DNA of 64,000 nt from a virus: positions 1 through 64,000 of the IMG/VR virus record IMGVR_UViG_3300035698_020096; one strand, written 5' to 3'. Both the position numbers and the translations under genes were made by a program. The notes beneath the pieces were generated by a model. The model worked only from the letters and a program-made list of their open reading frames with translations. It did no database searches and was not told the DNA's origin. Positions 43,079 to 52,670 of the stretch are shown here, one piece after another. The number at the start of each line of letters is the position of its first letter. Position 1 is the first letter of the stretch.

Positions 43079-44998
43079 ATGTCAGATAAGTCGAATAGAT
43101 TAAAATCAGTAGCTCCAGTAGAGAATAGTGAACATTTAACAGGATTCTCAGTAGATGTAGTAGATAAGAAAGACCCTAAGACCTTTGATTTAGATGGTAA
43201 TTATAAAGCTAAAGCTTGGGAATGGGTTGAAGCTAATTGTGGAAAGTATGGCTTCGAGGTATCTTTCCCTAAAGGTAATAAGCAAGGACTTAATTATGAA
43301 CCCTGGCATCTTAGATATATAGGACCTGAAGTACCCGCTGAATTACAATTAGTATTTGCTTACGCTAAATCTGGTGGTAATGCGGATGAAGCTACATTAG
43401 ATAAGATATGTAAAGAGTCTCCTAAGACTGAATCTATAGAACATACTCAAGATGATATTAAATCTAGAACTGATTTAGACTTAGATAGAATTGTTAAGAC
43501 CCATAGTATAGAAGCTCTTACTGTTATTACAGGGAAAGGTACCCTAAATAGCAAAAAGGCAGCTAACTACGCTTTTAACGCTGATTCAGCTATAAAGCTA
43601 CATATAGCCCATGCTGTTTATCAACACGTTAGTTCGTTAAACATTTCTATAGATACCAATATTACTGCTAGTCCTAATGTACTTGCGGAAAATGAACCTG
43701 AATACCCCTCGGGTAAATCCTTTTCTATTAAGTATTTAATTAATAAAATGTTAGAAGTAAGCTCTAATACAGCTACTAATATGTTAATTCAGTACATAGG
43801 TGGAATTTCTCTTGCTCGCAAAAAAGTAAACACCTTAGGTTATTCATTAACTCTGATTAAGGATTATATATCTCTGCCAGGTAAGGTGGTAGGGGATAAC
43901 CCTGATGTGACTAATACCTCTTCTACGTTTGATATGGCTAAGGCTATATTTCAATTACTTAAGTTGAAACACAGTTTACAGTTAGATGTTTTAAACATAA
44001 TTGTTAATTCTCTTAGCAAAGCAGAAGTACCTAAAGGTATGCGGAATATAAAATTTAATAAGATTGGATATAATTCTAGAGTCAATGTCAATGTAGCTGT
44101 GTATCAAAATAGTAATGGTTACTTTATAATAGCTGCGGCTAACCTTACAGAATCCAGAGATTTTGAATTAACTAAGGTAATGTTAGCTACTAACGAGGTA
44201 ACTCAAGCTATAGACAATTTAGAACTCGAAGGTATAGATTTTACTAAAGCTCCTGGAACTGCTTCTAGTGCTGCTTCTAGTGCTGCTGCTCCTCGTTCTA
44301 CTACAGCTAAATCTCTCCCTGTATTAATGTATCACTCTATTGGTAATGGAGAAATAGATCCGAAATATGCTAGATACGAAGTTACCCCTGAAAGGTTTAG
44401 AGGGCATATGCAGCATCTAAAGTCTTTAGGATATACAGCAGTATTAGCTAATAATATTATCTCAGGGGACCTACCAGATAAACCTATCGTTATTACTTTT
44501 GATGATGGATGTTTAAATAATCTAACTAATGCAGTCCCAATAATGAGAGAATTCGGAATGAGGGGACTATTCTTTATTACTACTGATTGGTTAGGTAAAA
44601 CACATCCCGAATATAAAGTCCCTATTATGAATAGTAATCAAGTAGCTCAGTTAGTAAATGGAGGGCACGAAGTGGGCTCACATAGTTTAAGTCATCCTAG
44701 ACTATTGGATATATCCGAAGCCCAACTTACTAAAGAGTTAGTTGATTCAAAGAATATATTATCCTATATAGTTGGAGCTAATATTAAATCTTTCTCCTAC
44801 CCATTTGGTAGAACTAACTCTTCCATAGTTCAAGCTACAGCTAAATATTATCAATTAGCTTATATGGCATTTCTGACTTCTGATAACCCAGGTAATAGTA
44901 AACATATGATAAACAGAGTAGAAATTGATGGTAAAGTAAGTGATTATGAATTAGAAATAAAGGCCCAGCATGAACATAACTTCCTAAAGCTTACTTAG
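43079..44998 (+). CDS. VanY C-half + beta-lactamase-like + NodB deacetylase
   Basis: 639 aa in three blocks. Residues 15-85 hold the zinc half of VanY: H19 and D26 in SEHLTGFSVDV, E74 and H77 in EPWHLRYIG. Residues ~135-390 resemble a class A beta-lactamase/penicillin-binding fold: S170-x-x-K173 (SAIK), S228-S-N230-TATN in place of the usual SDN, and KIGYNSRVNV where the KTG strand would lie. Residues ~410-630 are a NodB polysaccharide deacetylase: TFDDG at 473-477, with H535 and H539 in SHSLSHP. The VanY N-half is in the previous gene. It starts four bases after that gene. The deacetylase may trim N-acetyl groups from peptidoglycan. Confidence 0.8.
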   Translation: MSDKSNRLKSVAPVENSEHLTGFSVDVVDKKDPKTFDLDGNYKAKAWEWVEANCGKYGFEVSFPKGNKQGLNYEPWHLRYIGPEVPAELQLVFAYAKSGGNADEATLDKICKESPKTESIEHTQDDIKSRTDLDLDRIVKTHSIEALTVITGKGTLNSKKAANYAFNADSAIKLHIAHAVYQHVSSLNISIDTNITASPNVLAENEPEYPSGKSFSIKYLINKMLEVSSNTATNMLIQYIGGISLARKKVNTLGYSLTLIKDYISLPGKVVGDNPDVTNTSSTFDMAKAIFQLLKLKHSLQLDVLNIIVNSLSKAEVPKGMRNIKFNKIGYNSRVNVNVAVYQNSNGYFIIAAANLTESRDFELTKVMLATNEVTQAIDNLELEGIDFTKAPGTASSAASSAAAPRSTTAKSLPVLMYHSIGNGEIDPKYARYEVTPERFRGHMQHLKSLGYTAVLANNIISGDLPDKPIVITFDDGCLNNLTNAVPIMREFGMRGLFFITTDWLGKTHPEYKVPIMNSNQVAQLVNGGHEVGSHSLSHPRLLDISEAQLTKELVDSKNILSYIVGANIKSFSYPFGRTNSSIVQATAKYYQLAYMAFLTSDNPGNSKHMINRVEIDGKVSDYELEIKAQHEHNFLKLT

Positions 44999-45001
44999 AA
45001 T

Positions 45002-45472
45002 ATGAAATTTAAACCCCTAATAGTAATTCATGAATCCTTATATTCATATGAAGAAGTAGCTCCTTTATTTCAATCATCTACACATAAAGGTAGATATCAT
45101 GCATTCATTAAATGTAACGGAGTAGTTCTATATATAACCCCTTCTAATAAGAAAGCAGAAGCAGCTTATGAATCTTCCTTTAATGGAGAGGATGTATGTG
45201 ATTCAGTAGACCCCTTTGCTTATCATATATGTCTAGAATCACCCGAAGGTTCTAATCCTCATGCTTCTTCACATATAGGATATACAGAATCTCAATATTA
45301 TTCTCTAGCTTGGTTAATAGCTAGAACTAAAGTTAATGTAGATAGAATAGTAGGTCATAAAGATATAGATACTAGAAAGCAAAGTATTGACCCTAGAAAT
45401 TTAGATTTAAGTAGAGTTAAGTTAGATGTAAATAAGTTTAAACCCACTTCTTATCTTGAATTAGGAATATAA
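45002..45472 (+). CDS. Amidase_2-like N-acetylmuramoyl-L-alanine amidase
   Basis: 156 aa. H10 in LIVIHES, H33 in GRYHAFI, H119 in IVGHKDID and D130 in DPR match the zinc-binding layout of the amidase_2/PGRP fold. The segment YHICLESPEGSNPHASS and the helix YYSLAWLIAR also fit. It is shorter than free lysins and begins three bases after the deacetylase gene, so it is probably part of the same tail-tip wall-degrading set. Confidence 0.75.
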   Translation: MKFKPLIVIHESLYSYEEVAPLFQSSTHKGRYHAFIKCNGVVLYITPSNKKAEAAYESSFNGEDVCDSVDPFAYHICLESPEGSNPHASSHIGYTESQYYSLAWLIARTKVNVDRIVGHKDIDTRKQSIDPRNLDLSRVKLDVNKFKPTSYLELGI

Positions 45473-45489
45473 ATAGAAAGAATAAATAT

Positions 45490-46737
45490 ATGAGTAAGCG
45501 AGAAAAGTACGAGAAGTTATTAAATAATGTAAATGTAGTAGCTGCATTACATATGATTAATCAAGTTGAATCTAATTATGGTTCAGATTCATACGGAGTT
45601 ATATTTGGGGGTAGTACCCCTCCATTAGGTACAGACCATCCTAGAATAAGCGTACCTAGGAATGATGGTACAGGGAGAACTAGTAATGCTGCGGGTAGAT
45701 ATCAATTCATGTCTTTCACCTGGGATGAAGTTAATCAAAATATTGGACCTTTAGATTTCTCCAATCCTAGGCATCAAGATATAGCTGCTATTGAACGTAT
45801 AGAGGTAAGAGGAGTATTAGATGCTGTTATTAAAGGAGATATAGAATTCGCTCTTACAGGAGGACATCCTGCTTCTATGGGAGTAGATGCTTGTTACTTA
45901 TATCCTTCTGGGATGGCTTGTGAATGGGCTGGTTTAGCCCCTAGTAGGTATGGTCAAGGTGACGCTACTATAGCTCAGAATATAGCTGACTTCGAGAAGT
46001 TTAAAGGAGTACCTTTACCTAAAGGAGGGGGTACTCCCACTGATACAAGCAGTAATGTACCTACTACACCTGGAGATGGTAATCAAACAGCTATGCAAGC
46101 TTTCTCTGCATCAGTAAAGTATGGGGCCTCATCTATCGTTGGATTCTTAGGAGATACTAAACGAGGTATTCTCTGTCATCAGATAAGGTTATGTAAAGTA
46201 GAGGCAGGAAATCCACCTACTTCTGTTATGAAAGTAATGGGAGGTGAAGGTAACTTAACAGGCTTCACTCCTGGTATGAATAGTACAGCTACAAATGCTA
46301 ATTCAGGAGGTGCTCTTAAAGCTGGAGAGTTTACACCTAGACCGGGAGCTTATATAAGTTCTGCACCGGGGGTACCAGTAAACTCTCCTTTTGGCATGAG
46401 AGGGGGACGCATGCACAATGGAGTGGACCAAGCTGCGCCGGAAGGTACTCCCTTACTAGCCTCAGGGGATGGGACAGTAACTGTAACTGGATATGAACCA
46501 GGTTATGGAAACCATGTTTTTATTAAACACTCCGATGGGCTTACTACTACCTATAACCATATTTTAGATGGAGGTACTAAAGTAAAGGCAGGTCAAAAAG
46601 TAAAACAAGGAGATGTTATTGCTCTAATGGGTACTACAGGTAGAAGTTCAGGACCTCATATTCACTTTGAATTCTGGAGAGGAGACCCGGATGCTGGTAC
46701 TCCCATTGACCCTCAAACTATTATTCCCGACCTCTAA
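45490..46737 (+). CDS. GH104 lytic transglycosylase fused to M23 peptidase
   Basis: 415 aa. Residues 15-175 match lambda R-type GH104 enzymes: VAALHMINQVESNYG with catalytic E27, FGG, DHPRISVPR, AAGRYQFMSFTWDEV and a late YGQGDATIAQNIADF. Residues ~295-412 are an M23/LytM endopeptidase: H309 and D313 in HNGVD, H390 and H392 in HIHFE. A Gly/Thr/Ser linker and a small middle segment (VGFLGDTKRGILCHQIRLC) join them. One enzyme cuts the glycan strand and the other cuts the peptide bridge. It ends TAATG, coupling the next gene. Confidence 0.85.
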   Translation: MSKREKYEKLLNNVNVVAALHMINQVESNYGSDSYGVIFGGSTPPLGTDHPRISVPRNDGTGRTSNAAGRYQFMSFTWDEVNQNIGPLDFSNPRHQDIAAIERIEVRGVLDAVIKGDIEFALTGGHPASMGVDACYLYPSGMACEWAGLAPSRYGQGDATIAQNIADFEKFKGVPLPKGGGTPTDTSSNVPTTPGDGNQTAMQAFSASVKYGASSIVGFLGDTKRGILCHQIRLCKVEAGNPPTSVMKVMGGEGNLTGFTPGMNSTATNANSGGALKAGEFTPRPGAYISSAPGVPVNSPFGMRGGRMHNGVDQAAPEGTPLLASGDGTVTVTGYEPGYGNHVFIKHSDGLTTTYNHILDGGTKVKAGQKVKQGDVIALMGTTGRSSGPHIHFEFWRGDPDAGTPIDPQTIIPDL

Positions 46738-47366
46738 TGAATTATTCAGATTGTATATATGAAGCAGTAAGAAAAGAGAATGGTAATAAATATCATGTAT
46801 CTCTAATATCTATTCTCTTTGAACCTTCTTTTCTATTAGACAATGAAACTATATTACATGACCATAGAGCTCTTTTTCCTCTATTGAGTTTAGTACCAGT
46901 TAACTTAATGATTCTTTTAACTCTTTATCTAAATGAAGATGAGGAAAGATTGTTTAATAGTTATAAGAAATCTTATGGGGAAAAGAGGGTTATATCTTCT
47001 ACTCTGGACCCCTTAACTATCATTACCCTTAATCAAAACTTTACTGGTAATCCTCATATAAATCTTCTACCCAATATCATTCAAGTATTTAGAACAGACA
47101 AAGATAGATACAAATACTTAGGCTTTCTTTTAGGTATTGATAACTTGTTGATAGATGATAGTCTTCCCTTAGTACAGAAGTTGGATTCATTAATCACTCA
47201 GGTATGCCCTACATGTGATATATCAGTTAAAGACGCTTTGTTAAGTCTGATTAGTACTAATGATAAGAAAAGGGCATTAGAGATATTAAGTAATCAAATA
47301 TATAGATATAAAGAAGATACGACTATATTTCTTATTAATAAATTGATAGATGAACTAAATGGCTAA
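46737..47366 (+). CDS. Hypothetical tail protein, 209 aa
   Basis: A mostly helical protein coupled to both neighbours: its ATG overlaps the previous stop (TAATG) and its end overlaps the next gene by eight bases. It has hydrophobic helices (FPLLSLVPVNLMILLTLYL) without a clear membrane topology. A tail chaperone or baseplate assembly factor is possible from position alone. Confidence 0.5.
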   Translation: MNYSDCIYEAVRKENGNKYHVSLISILFEPSFLLDNETILHDHRALFPLLSLVPVNLMILLTLYLNEDEERLFNSYKKSYGEKRVISSTLDPLTIITLNQNFTGNPHINLLPNIIQVFRTDKDRYKYLGFLLGIDNLLIDDSLPLVQKLDSLITQVCPTCDISVKDALLSLISTNDKKRALEILSNQIYRYKEDTTIFLINKLIDELNG

Positions 47367-48606
47367 GTTAGACAGCAAACCAATATTACATAGATATAGC
47401 CATATAGGTGAGGAATTAAATGACCCTTATTATGAAGCTCTATGGGATAAATCAGAAGCCTCCATTCTTAGATATAAACATATACTCTTTACTATTAAAT
47501 CTAATCTAAGTAATCCTAGAGTAACTAAACTTGAAAGATTAAATAATGTAATCCATTCTTATTTAATAACGCTTTTAATTAGTTCTTATATAGGAGACCA
47601 AGGTAGAACTTCAATAACCCCTCATTTTAATAAGTTAATTAAATATAATCCTGAATTTAATATAAGAAATCTCTACCCTTCTACCCCCTATGTAAAGTCT
47701 TTAGTAGATGATAGATTATGTACCTGGGGAGGACCCTTTGGTACTATTACTTATTTCCTTCATCTAGTTCAAATGAAGAAGGAATATTTAACTCCTTCAC
47801 AAATAACTAGTTTATCTATTAGAACCTGTGTAAAGTTTAATACTCTTAATCCTAAATTTCCTATTGACTCTTTAACTGAGTACGAGGATTACATCTCTAA
47901 CTACCCTCTTCAGATATTAGAGATTGAAGATATAAAGAAAGCTTTTAATCTGTTAGATAAATTAGTTAATATCTTACCCCTTATTCTTAATTGGTATCTA
48001 GGCTCATATATGAGTAGAGGAATACCTAATCCCCCTGCTTCTCCTATCCCTAGTAGTAATGAATACGAAGCTTATAAGACTCTAGCAGACATAGGTAAAC
48101 TTTTAATGTCTAGGGGCTTAGATGGAAAGAGTGGTTTAACTTCCTATGATTTAATTCATCAATCCTTACCACCCATATGGACTTCTACTATTGAAGATGT
48201 AATAGCTATTAGAGAAAATACTTTATATGATATTAACTTCAATAATGAAACTCCTCATGAGAATCTATGTAGACAATTGATTGGTTCTATATCTAGAGGG
48301 AATCAAGGAGTAATAAGAAAAGCTAATTATCAGATACTTAATAATATGTTTCCCCCAGGAGGATATAATCTATTACTTCTGATTACAGCTTTAGCCCTGG
48401 TTAATAGAGCTTATATACTAACCTTTCCTCCTAATGAACCTACAACCCAAGATATAAATAAAGCCTTGGGTGCGATATATAAAGCAGGTATATGTTTAAG
48501 AAAGAGTAATCTAAATCATTTAATGCTTATTGGTAATAACTTGACTCAACTATCTAATAAGAGCGATAATTCCCCTATTAATATAAAGGACCCTAGGTAT
48601 GAATGA
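47359..48606 (+). CDS. Hypothetical tail/baseplate protein, 415 aa
   Basis: A helix-rich soluble protein with no recognised motif (YEALWDKSEASILRYKHILF near the start). It sits between the wall-degrading genes and the large 1138-aa tail protein, overlapping both neighbours by eight bases. Such tight linkage points to a baseplate assembly component, but the function is not known. Confidence 0.5.
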   Translation: MAKLDSKPILHRYSHIGEELNDPYYEALWDKSEASILRYKHILFTIKSNLSNPRVTKLERLNNVIHSYLITLLISSYIGDQGRTSITPHFNKLIKYNPEFNIRNLYPSTPYVKSLVDDRLCTWGGPFGTITYFLHLVQMKKEYLTPSQITSLSIRTCVKFNTLNPKFPIDSLTEYEDYISNYPLQILEIEDIKKAFNLLDKLVNILPLILNWYLGSYMSRGIPNPPASPIPSSNEYEAYKTLADIGKLLMSRGLDGKSGLTSYDLIHQSLPPIWTSTIEDVIAIRENTLYDINFNNETPHENLCRQLIGSISRGNQGVIRKANYQILNNMFPPGGYNLLLLITALALVNRAYILTFPPNEPTTQDINKALGAIYKAGICLRKSNLNHLMLIGNNLTQLSNKSDNSPINIKDPRYE

Positions 48607-51600
48607 AGAGAAAGATGATTTACTTGAATCTGTAGATAAAGATTTAAATCAACATATAGCTATGGCTGAAGAGCTATTGGACTATACAGATAATGTAACT
48701 AATAAACAATCCGAAGCCCCCGATTTAAATAGTAAAGATGTAAGTTCAGAGGATTTAATACCAGCTAATATTCTATCTGAACCTAGATATGCTGCTTTTG
48801 GTGCAGGACCAATAGAGACAGCTCAGAATACAGTTACTGAAACTATGACTAAATCAGTAAAGAATACCTCTGATAAGGTTGAAACTGTGGCTGCCCTTAG
48901 TAGTGATAAAGCTGAGGGTTCTATTGAGGGTTCTATTGAGGATGGTTATAAATCTATACTTGCACAAGTAAATAAGGGTACTAATAATAAAGCTGTAGAA
49001 GCATTAGAAGAAGCTAAGAATAATGTAGAAGGAAGTAATGGTGTAGCTATTGTATCCAATACTGAAGTACAGGTATCTTCCTTTAATACATTCTCTATTA
49101 ATTCAGGTAGAGTAGGAACTATTCAAGCCCCTCTTTTAGTATCCCAAGCTTCTAGTAATATTGATTATTCCGAAGTAAAGACTATCATCAATAATCTTCA
49201 GAATGAGAGAAGCAGATATAGATATGCTGAAAGTGATAGAGATATTAATGTAACTAATAAGGATTTGAGAGTAGCTCAATCAAGTGAAGAAAGAGTGCTT
49301 AGAAAGAGTCTGGAAGCTGTTCAATCCTATGATGAAACCTCCAGTCTTATAGCTAGGAACAGTGAGAAGGATACAGTTATTACAGATAACAGAGAATCCT
49401 TTGTAACTCAGGATGATATTCAACAGGCTCAGAAAGGAGGTATTCATTTCGTAATAGGTAATAGTGGTACTCCTGCTAACGCACCTGCACTATTTAGACC
49501 CATTCTTCCTGGTGAATTTAATCCTATGCAACAAACTCTATGGTCTATGAAAGGAGGGAAAATAGAGGCTACATCTACCCATGAGTTTAATCTTAAGACT
49601 GGGAAGAGTAATACCACTGCTAAGAATATAGGTCTTATAGCTAAAGACAATCTTTCCTCTATTGCTTCCAATAATGGAGTATATGGGGATATGACAACAA
49701 TGATTGGTAAGAAAGCTCTTAGTACTGGAACTGACCTTCTATTTATGACTACTATGATTGGTAAGTTTACCTTTATGGGTGGCTTTTTATCTGTACTTCA
49801 TCAGATATTAGATAGTGATATATCCCGAGTAGCACAGATAATTCTACCTCGTATTAAACTACCTACTAATTTACCTATCCCTCCTTTACCTCCTAAAGCC
49901 TCCGCTTATACTGAGATTGACCTAAGAAAGTGTTTACCTAACTATGAAGACGATACCATTGCTGGGTATGAGTCAGATGATGGGTTAAGTAGACCCTCAG
50001 ACTCTCTTGACTTTAGCGGTAGTAATGATGGGGGTATAGTAACACCTACATTTGAAGAGTTGGATGACTTAAGTGGAAATACTCAATCATCTGACGGAGA
50101 TATTATTACTGGAAGTCAAGGGAATGATATGAACACTAGTAATAGGTCTGTTGGTAATTCACCTAGAGCTGAGCCTAACGCTTCCATTAATACTCCTCCT
50201 ACAAGAGCAGAAACAAGGGCTGAGTTGAACAAACAGAAAGCAGTTAATAACGAGATTATTCCTGCTTCGTCTGATAGTGGACCTCCTTCTTCTGTTGCCT
50301 GGAAGGAAGCTCAAACTAGTACTGAAAGTGTTACTACTGAAACCACTTCTTCTTCTTCTAGTACTTCTACTTCTTCTTCTAGTACTTCAGCCACCGATAC
50401 ATTTAAACAGAGTCAAGGAGGTGTTGATTTAACTCATAAGACAGCGTTTACTCCTAACACTTACTTAGAGATATACCAATTAAAACCTCTTAAGTTTAAT
50501 AATTTTAATGAACCCCCAGTTGATAATCCAAACTCTACGGTCAAAGAGGGAGTCCAAGCTATTACTATTAACTTTCTAAATGAAGAATTAAAGAAGGATT
50601 CTATTTTAACTGATATAGATAAGAAGATACTTGAAGATAAAGCTAAGAGTATGGAAGTATTTGAAGCTTTACAAAGAGGTGAGATACCTGAAGATTTAAC
50701 TGATAATCAAAAAGCATTTCTTAAGAAAGTACTAGAGTCTCTTTCTATAACTGTAGGTATTGGAGCTATATCTATCCCTGGAATTATTAAATCTTTAGTG
50801 CCTGATACTGTATCTAGATTTATAGATAAAGTTACTCAGGTAGGAGATAAGTTACTAAGTAAGGTTAATACTAATACTAATGACCTTATATCTAATTTAA
50901 AGGAAGGTAAGAAAGAGGCTCTTATTGGAATAGGTAAATCAGCTTTAAAGGGAATTCAATCAGGAGATATAACGGGTATAAAAGCGAAACTTAATGATTT
51001 GATGCTAGATATATTTCAAGAACAAGGTGGAATAGTTCCTACATTTCCTAGTGAATCAAATCCTTTAGATGGTAATGTTCTTAGAGATATAATCATTCCT
51101 CCTGATTTATATGGGGATATATCCCCTATTCTAGTTAGTTACATTCTTGAACCTGAAAGTTCTATTGAATCTATTGAGTCCTTAGTTAAAACTACTCTTA
51201 GAGATTACTTTGGAGATAAGGTTGATAATGCTGAATCTATATATAGGAAGATATCTCCTCTTATTAAGAAGGTTAAGAATGGAGATATTCTAGACCTAAT
51301 AAGTAAAGGCAATTTAAGAAATACTGTTTCTACTCTAGGAGGGGATTCTTTAGTCAATCAAGTAGATTCAGTAATAGATAATATTGAGTCTATTATTGGT
51401 ACTACTAGGTCTATTCAAGCTATACCTGCTCTTCTAAAACTAATGAATGAAGAGAAGATACCTACTTTATCTAAAGTAAGTACTATTCTTTCTTGTTTAG
51501 ACTTAGCTGATAGAATATCTGATTTAGTAGGTATAGCTAAATCTCCACTTACATATACACCTAAAGCGGATATCCCAGAGGTATTTACTTTCTTTGATGA

Positions 51601-52015
51601 AATAGAAGCTGTGGATGAAACCCTTTTTAAAGATATAGATACAGAAGAAGGGGCTGTTTCGTCTATCTATAATAATTACTCAGCTAAGTTAAATCCTTAT
51701 ATGGATACAGCTTTAGTAACTCAACAACCCACCTGCGCTCCGCCCCAAATAACTAATATTCCTTCTAATGAAATAGTTAGAACTACTAATGGGGACAAAG
51801 ACTCATCCCTAGGTTTTATTACTTATCCCAAACCCAATAAGTCTTTATCTTTAAGTGAGTTTATAACTATGGTTAAAGAAAGTCTAGTTGATACTCAATT
51901 TCTTATTAGTATTAATAGCGATACTAAAGAGCAACTAGCTCCAATAGAAAAGGATTCCTTCTTTATTAATGCTAAGAAATACCCTGATACATATCAAGTT
52001 AACATCTATTACTAA
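48599..52015 (+). CDS. Large tail protein, possible tape measure, 1138 aa
   Basis: The largest protein of the tail region without an enzymatic domain. The N-terminal ~250 residues are polar and helical. Hydrophobic stretches lie near 380-400 (LLFMTTMIGKFTFMGGFL) and 720-735 (VGIGAISIPGIIKSLV). A Ser/Thr low-complexity run lies near 580-600, and the second half is mainly helical. These traits fit a tape measure or a large baseplate protein. Its last residues (INAKKYPDTYQVNIYY) are nearly repeated at the end of the next gene, suggesting a shared docking tail. No coiled coil is strong enough to settle the call. Confidence 0.5.
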   Translation: MNEEKDDLLESVDKDLNQHIAMAEELLDYTDNVTNKQSEAPDLNSKDVSSEDLIPANILSEPRYAAFGAGPIETAQNTVTETMTKSVKNTSDKVETVAALSSDKAEGSIEGSIEDGYKSILAQVNKGTNNKAVEALEEAKNNVEGSNGVAIVSNTEVQVSSFNTFSINSGRVGTIQAPLLVSQASSNIDYSEVKTIINNLQNERSRYRYAESDRDINVTNKDLRVAQSSEERVLRKSLEAVQSYDETSSLIARNSEKDTVITDNRESFVTQDDIQQAQKGGIHFVIGNSGTPANAPALFRPILPGEFNPMQQTLWSMKGGKIEATSTHEFNLKTGKSNTTAKNIGLIAKDNLSSIASNNGVYGDMTTMIGKKALSTGTDLLFMTTMIGKFTFMGGFLSVLHQILDSDISRVAQIILPRIKLPTNLPIPPLPPKASAYTEIDLRKCLPNYEDDTIAGYESDDGLSRPSDSLDFSGSNDGGIVTPTFEELDDLSGNTQSSDGDIITGSQGNDMNTSNRSVGNSPRAEPNASINTPPTRAETRAELNKQKAVNNEIIPASSDSGPPSSVAWKEAQTSTESVTTETTSSSSSTSTSSSSTSATDTFKQSQGGVDLTHKTAFTPNTYLEIYQLKPLKFNNFNEPPVDNPNSTVKEGVQAITINFLNEELKKDSILTDIDKKILEDKAKSMEVFEALQRGEIPEDLTDNQKAFLKKVLESLSITVGIGAISIPGIIKSLVPDTVSRFIDKVTQVGDKLLSKVNTNTNDLISNLKEGKKEALIGIGKSALKGIQSGDITGIKAKLNDLMLDIFQEQGGIVPTFPSESNPLDGNVLRDIIIPPDLYGDISPILVSYILEPESSIESIESLVKTTLRDYFGDKVDNAESIYRKISPLIKKVKNGDILDLISKGNLRNTVSTLGGDSLVNQVDSVIDNIESIIGTTRSIQAIPALLKLMNEEKIPTLSKVSTILSCLDLADRISDLVGIAKSPLTYTPKADIPEVFTFFDEIEAVDETLFKDIDTEEGAVSSIYNNYSAKLNPYMDTALVTQQPTCAPPQITNIPSNEIVRTTNGDKDSSLGFITYPKPNKSLSLSEFITMVKESLVDTQFLISINSDTKEQLAPIEKDSFFINAKKYPDTYQVNIYY

Positions 52016-52037
52016 TAAAGGTGAATAAGAGTAAACA

Positions 52038-52655
52038 ATGGAAGATATAAAAGTTCAGGCCTCAGATTTAGATTTAACCTCTACTTCTTTATTAGTTAAA
52101 GATAAGTCTATACCTTTATCAGAAATACAAACAGTAATCATTACTTCCAGTACAGGGCAACCTTTATATACCTGGGTATCTCAAGATATACCTCTGACTC
52201 AAAGACCTCATGAGATAAAACCTGATGGAACTATGAGTATCACTCCCACTAATATAAGGGAGAGACCTCTTGATATCCAAGGAAATATAACTCTTCCTGC
52301 CTGTACTTTTCCTATGCTTATCAAGCAATTCCTAGATATAACTTTAGAAGCTCTGCCCATGATTACTTTTATAGATATAGCCCTAGATAATAAGAAAATG
52401 TTGGGCGTAACTCCTTATCAATTCTCAGTTATATCAGATTCTAAATTAGATATAAATGGAAGATTAATAGAGTTACAAACTATAAGAGGCATTAAGACTT
52501 CTAGTTATGAAGGAGATTTGGCCATATGGGTTAAAGAGGGTAATGGGGTTATATGGGAGTTACAAGATGAAGAAGAAGTTGATTCTTCTATTGAACCATT
52601 TATTCTCCAAGCTAAGAAATATAGCAACGACTTCTCTATAAATATTTACTACTAA
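52038..52655 (+). CDS. Baseplate-associated protein, 205 aa
   Basis: Beta-rich. The N-terminus (KVQASDLDLTSTSL, then IPLSEIQTVIITSSTGQPLYTW) is similar to that of the following 164-aa protein, and the last residues (ILQAKKYSNDFSINIYY) match the C-terminus of the preceding 1138-aa protein. It may therefore bridge the two. No known family is recognised. It is in the tail operon upstream of gp25-like and J-like genes. Confidence 0.55.
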   Translation: MEDIKVQASDLDLTSTSLLVKDKSIPLSEIQTVIITSSTGQPLYTWVSQDIPLTQRPHEIKPDGTMSITPTNIRERPLDIQGNITLPACTFPMLIKQFLDITLEALPMITFIDIALDNKKMLGVTPYQFSVISDSKLDINGRLIELQTIRGIKTSSYEGDLAIWVKEGNGVIWELQDEEEVDSSIEPFILQAKKYSNDFSINIYY

Positions 52656-52670
52656 AACCTAACTAGAACA

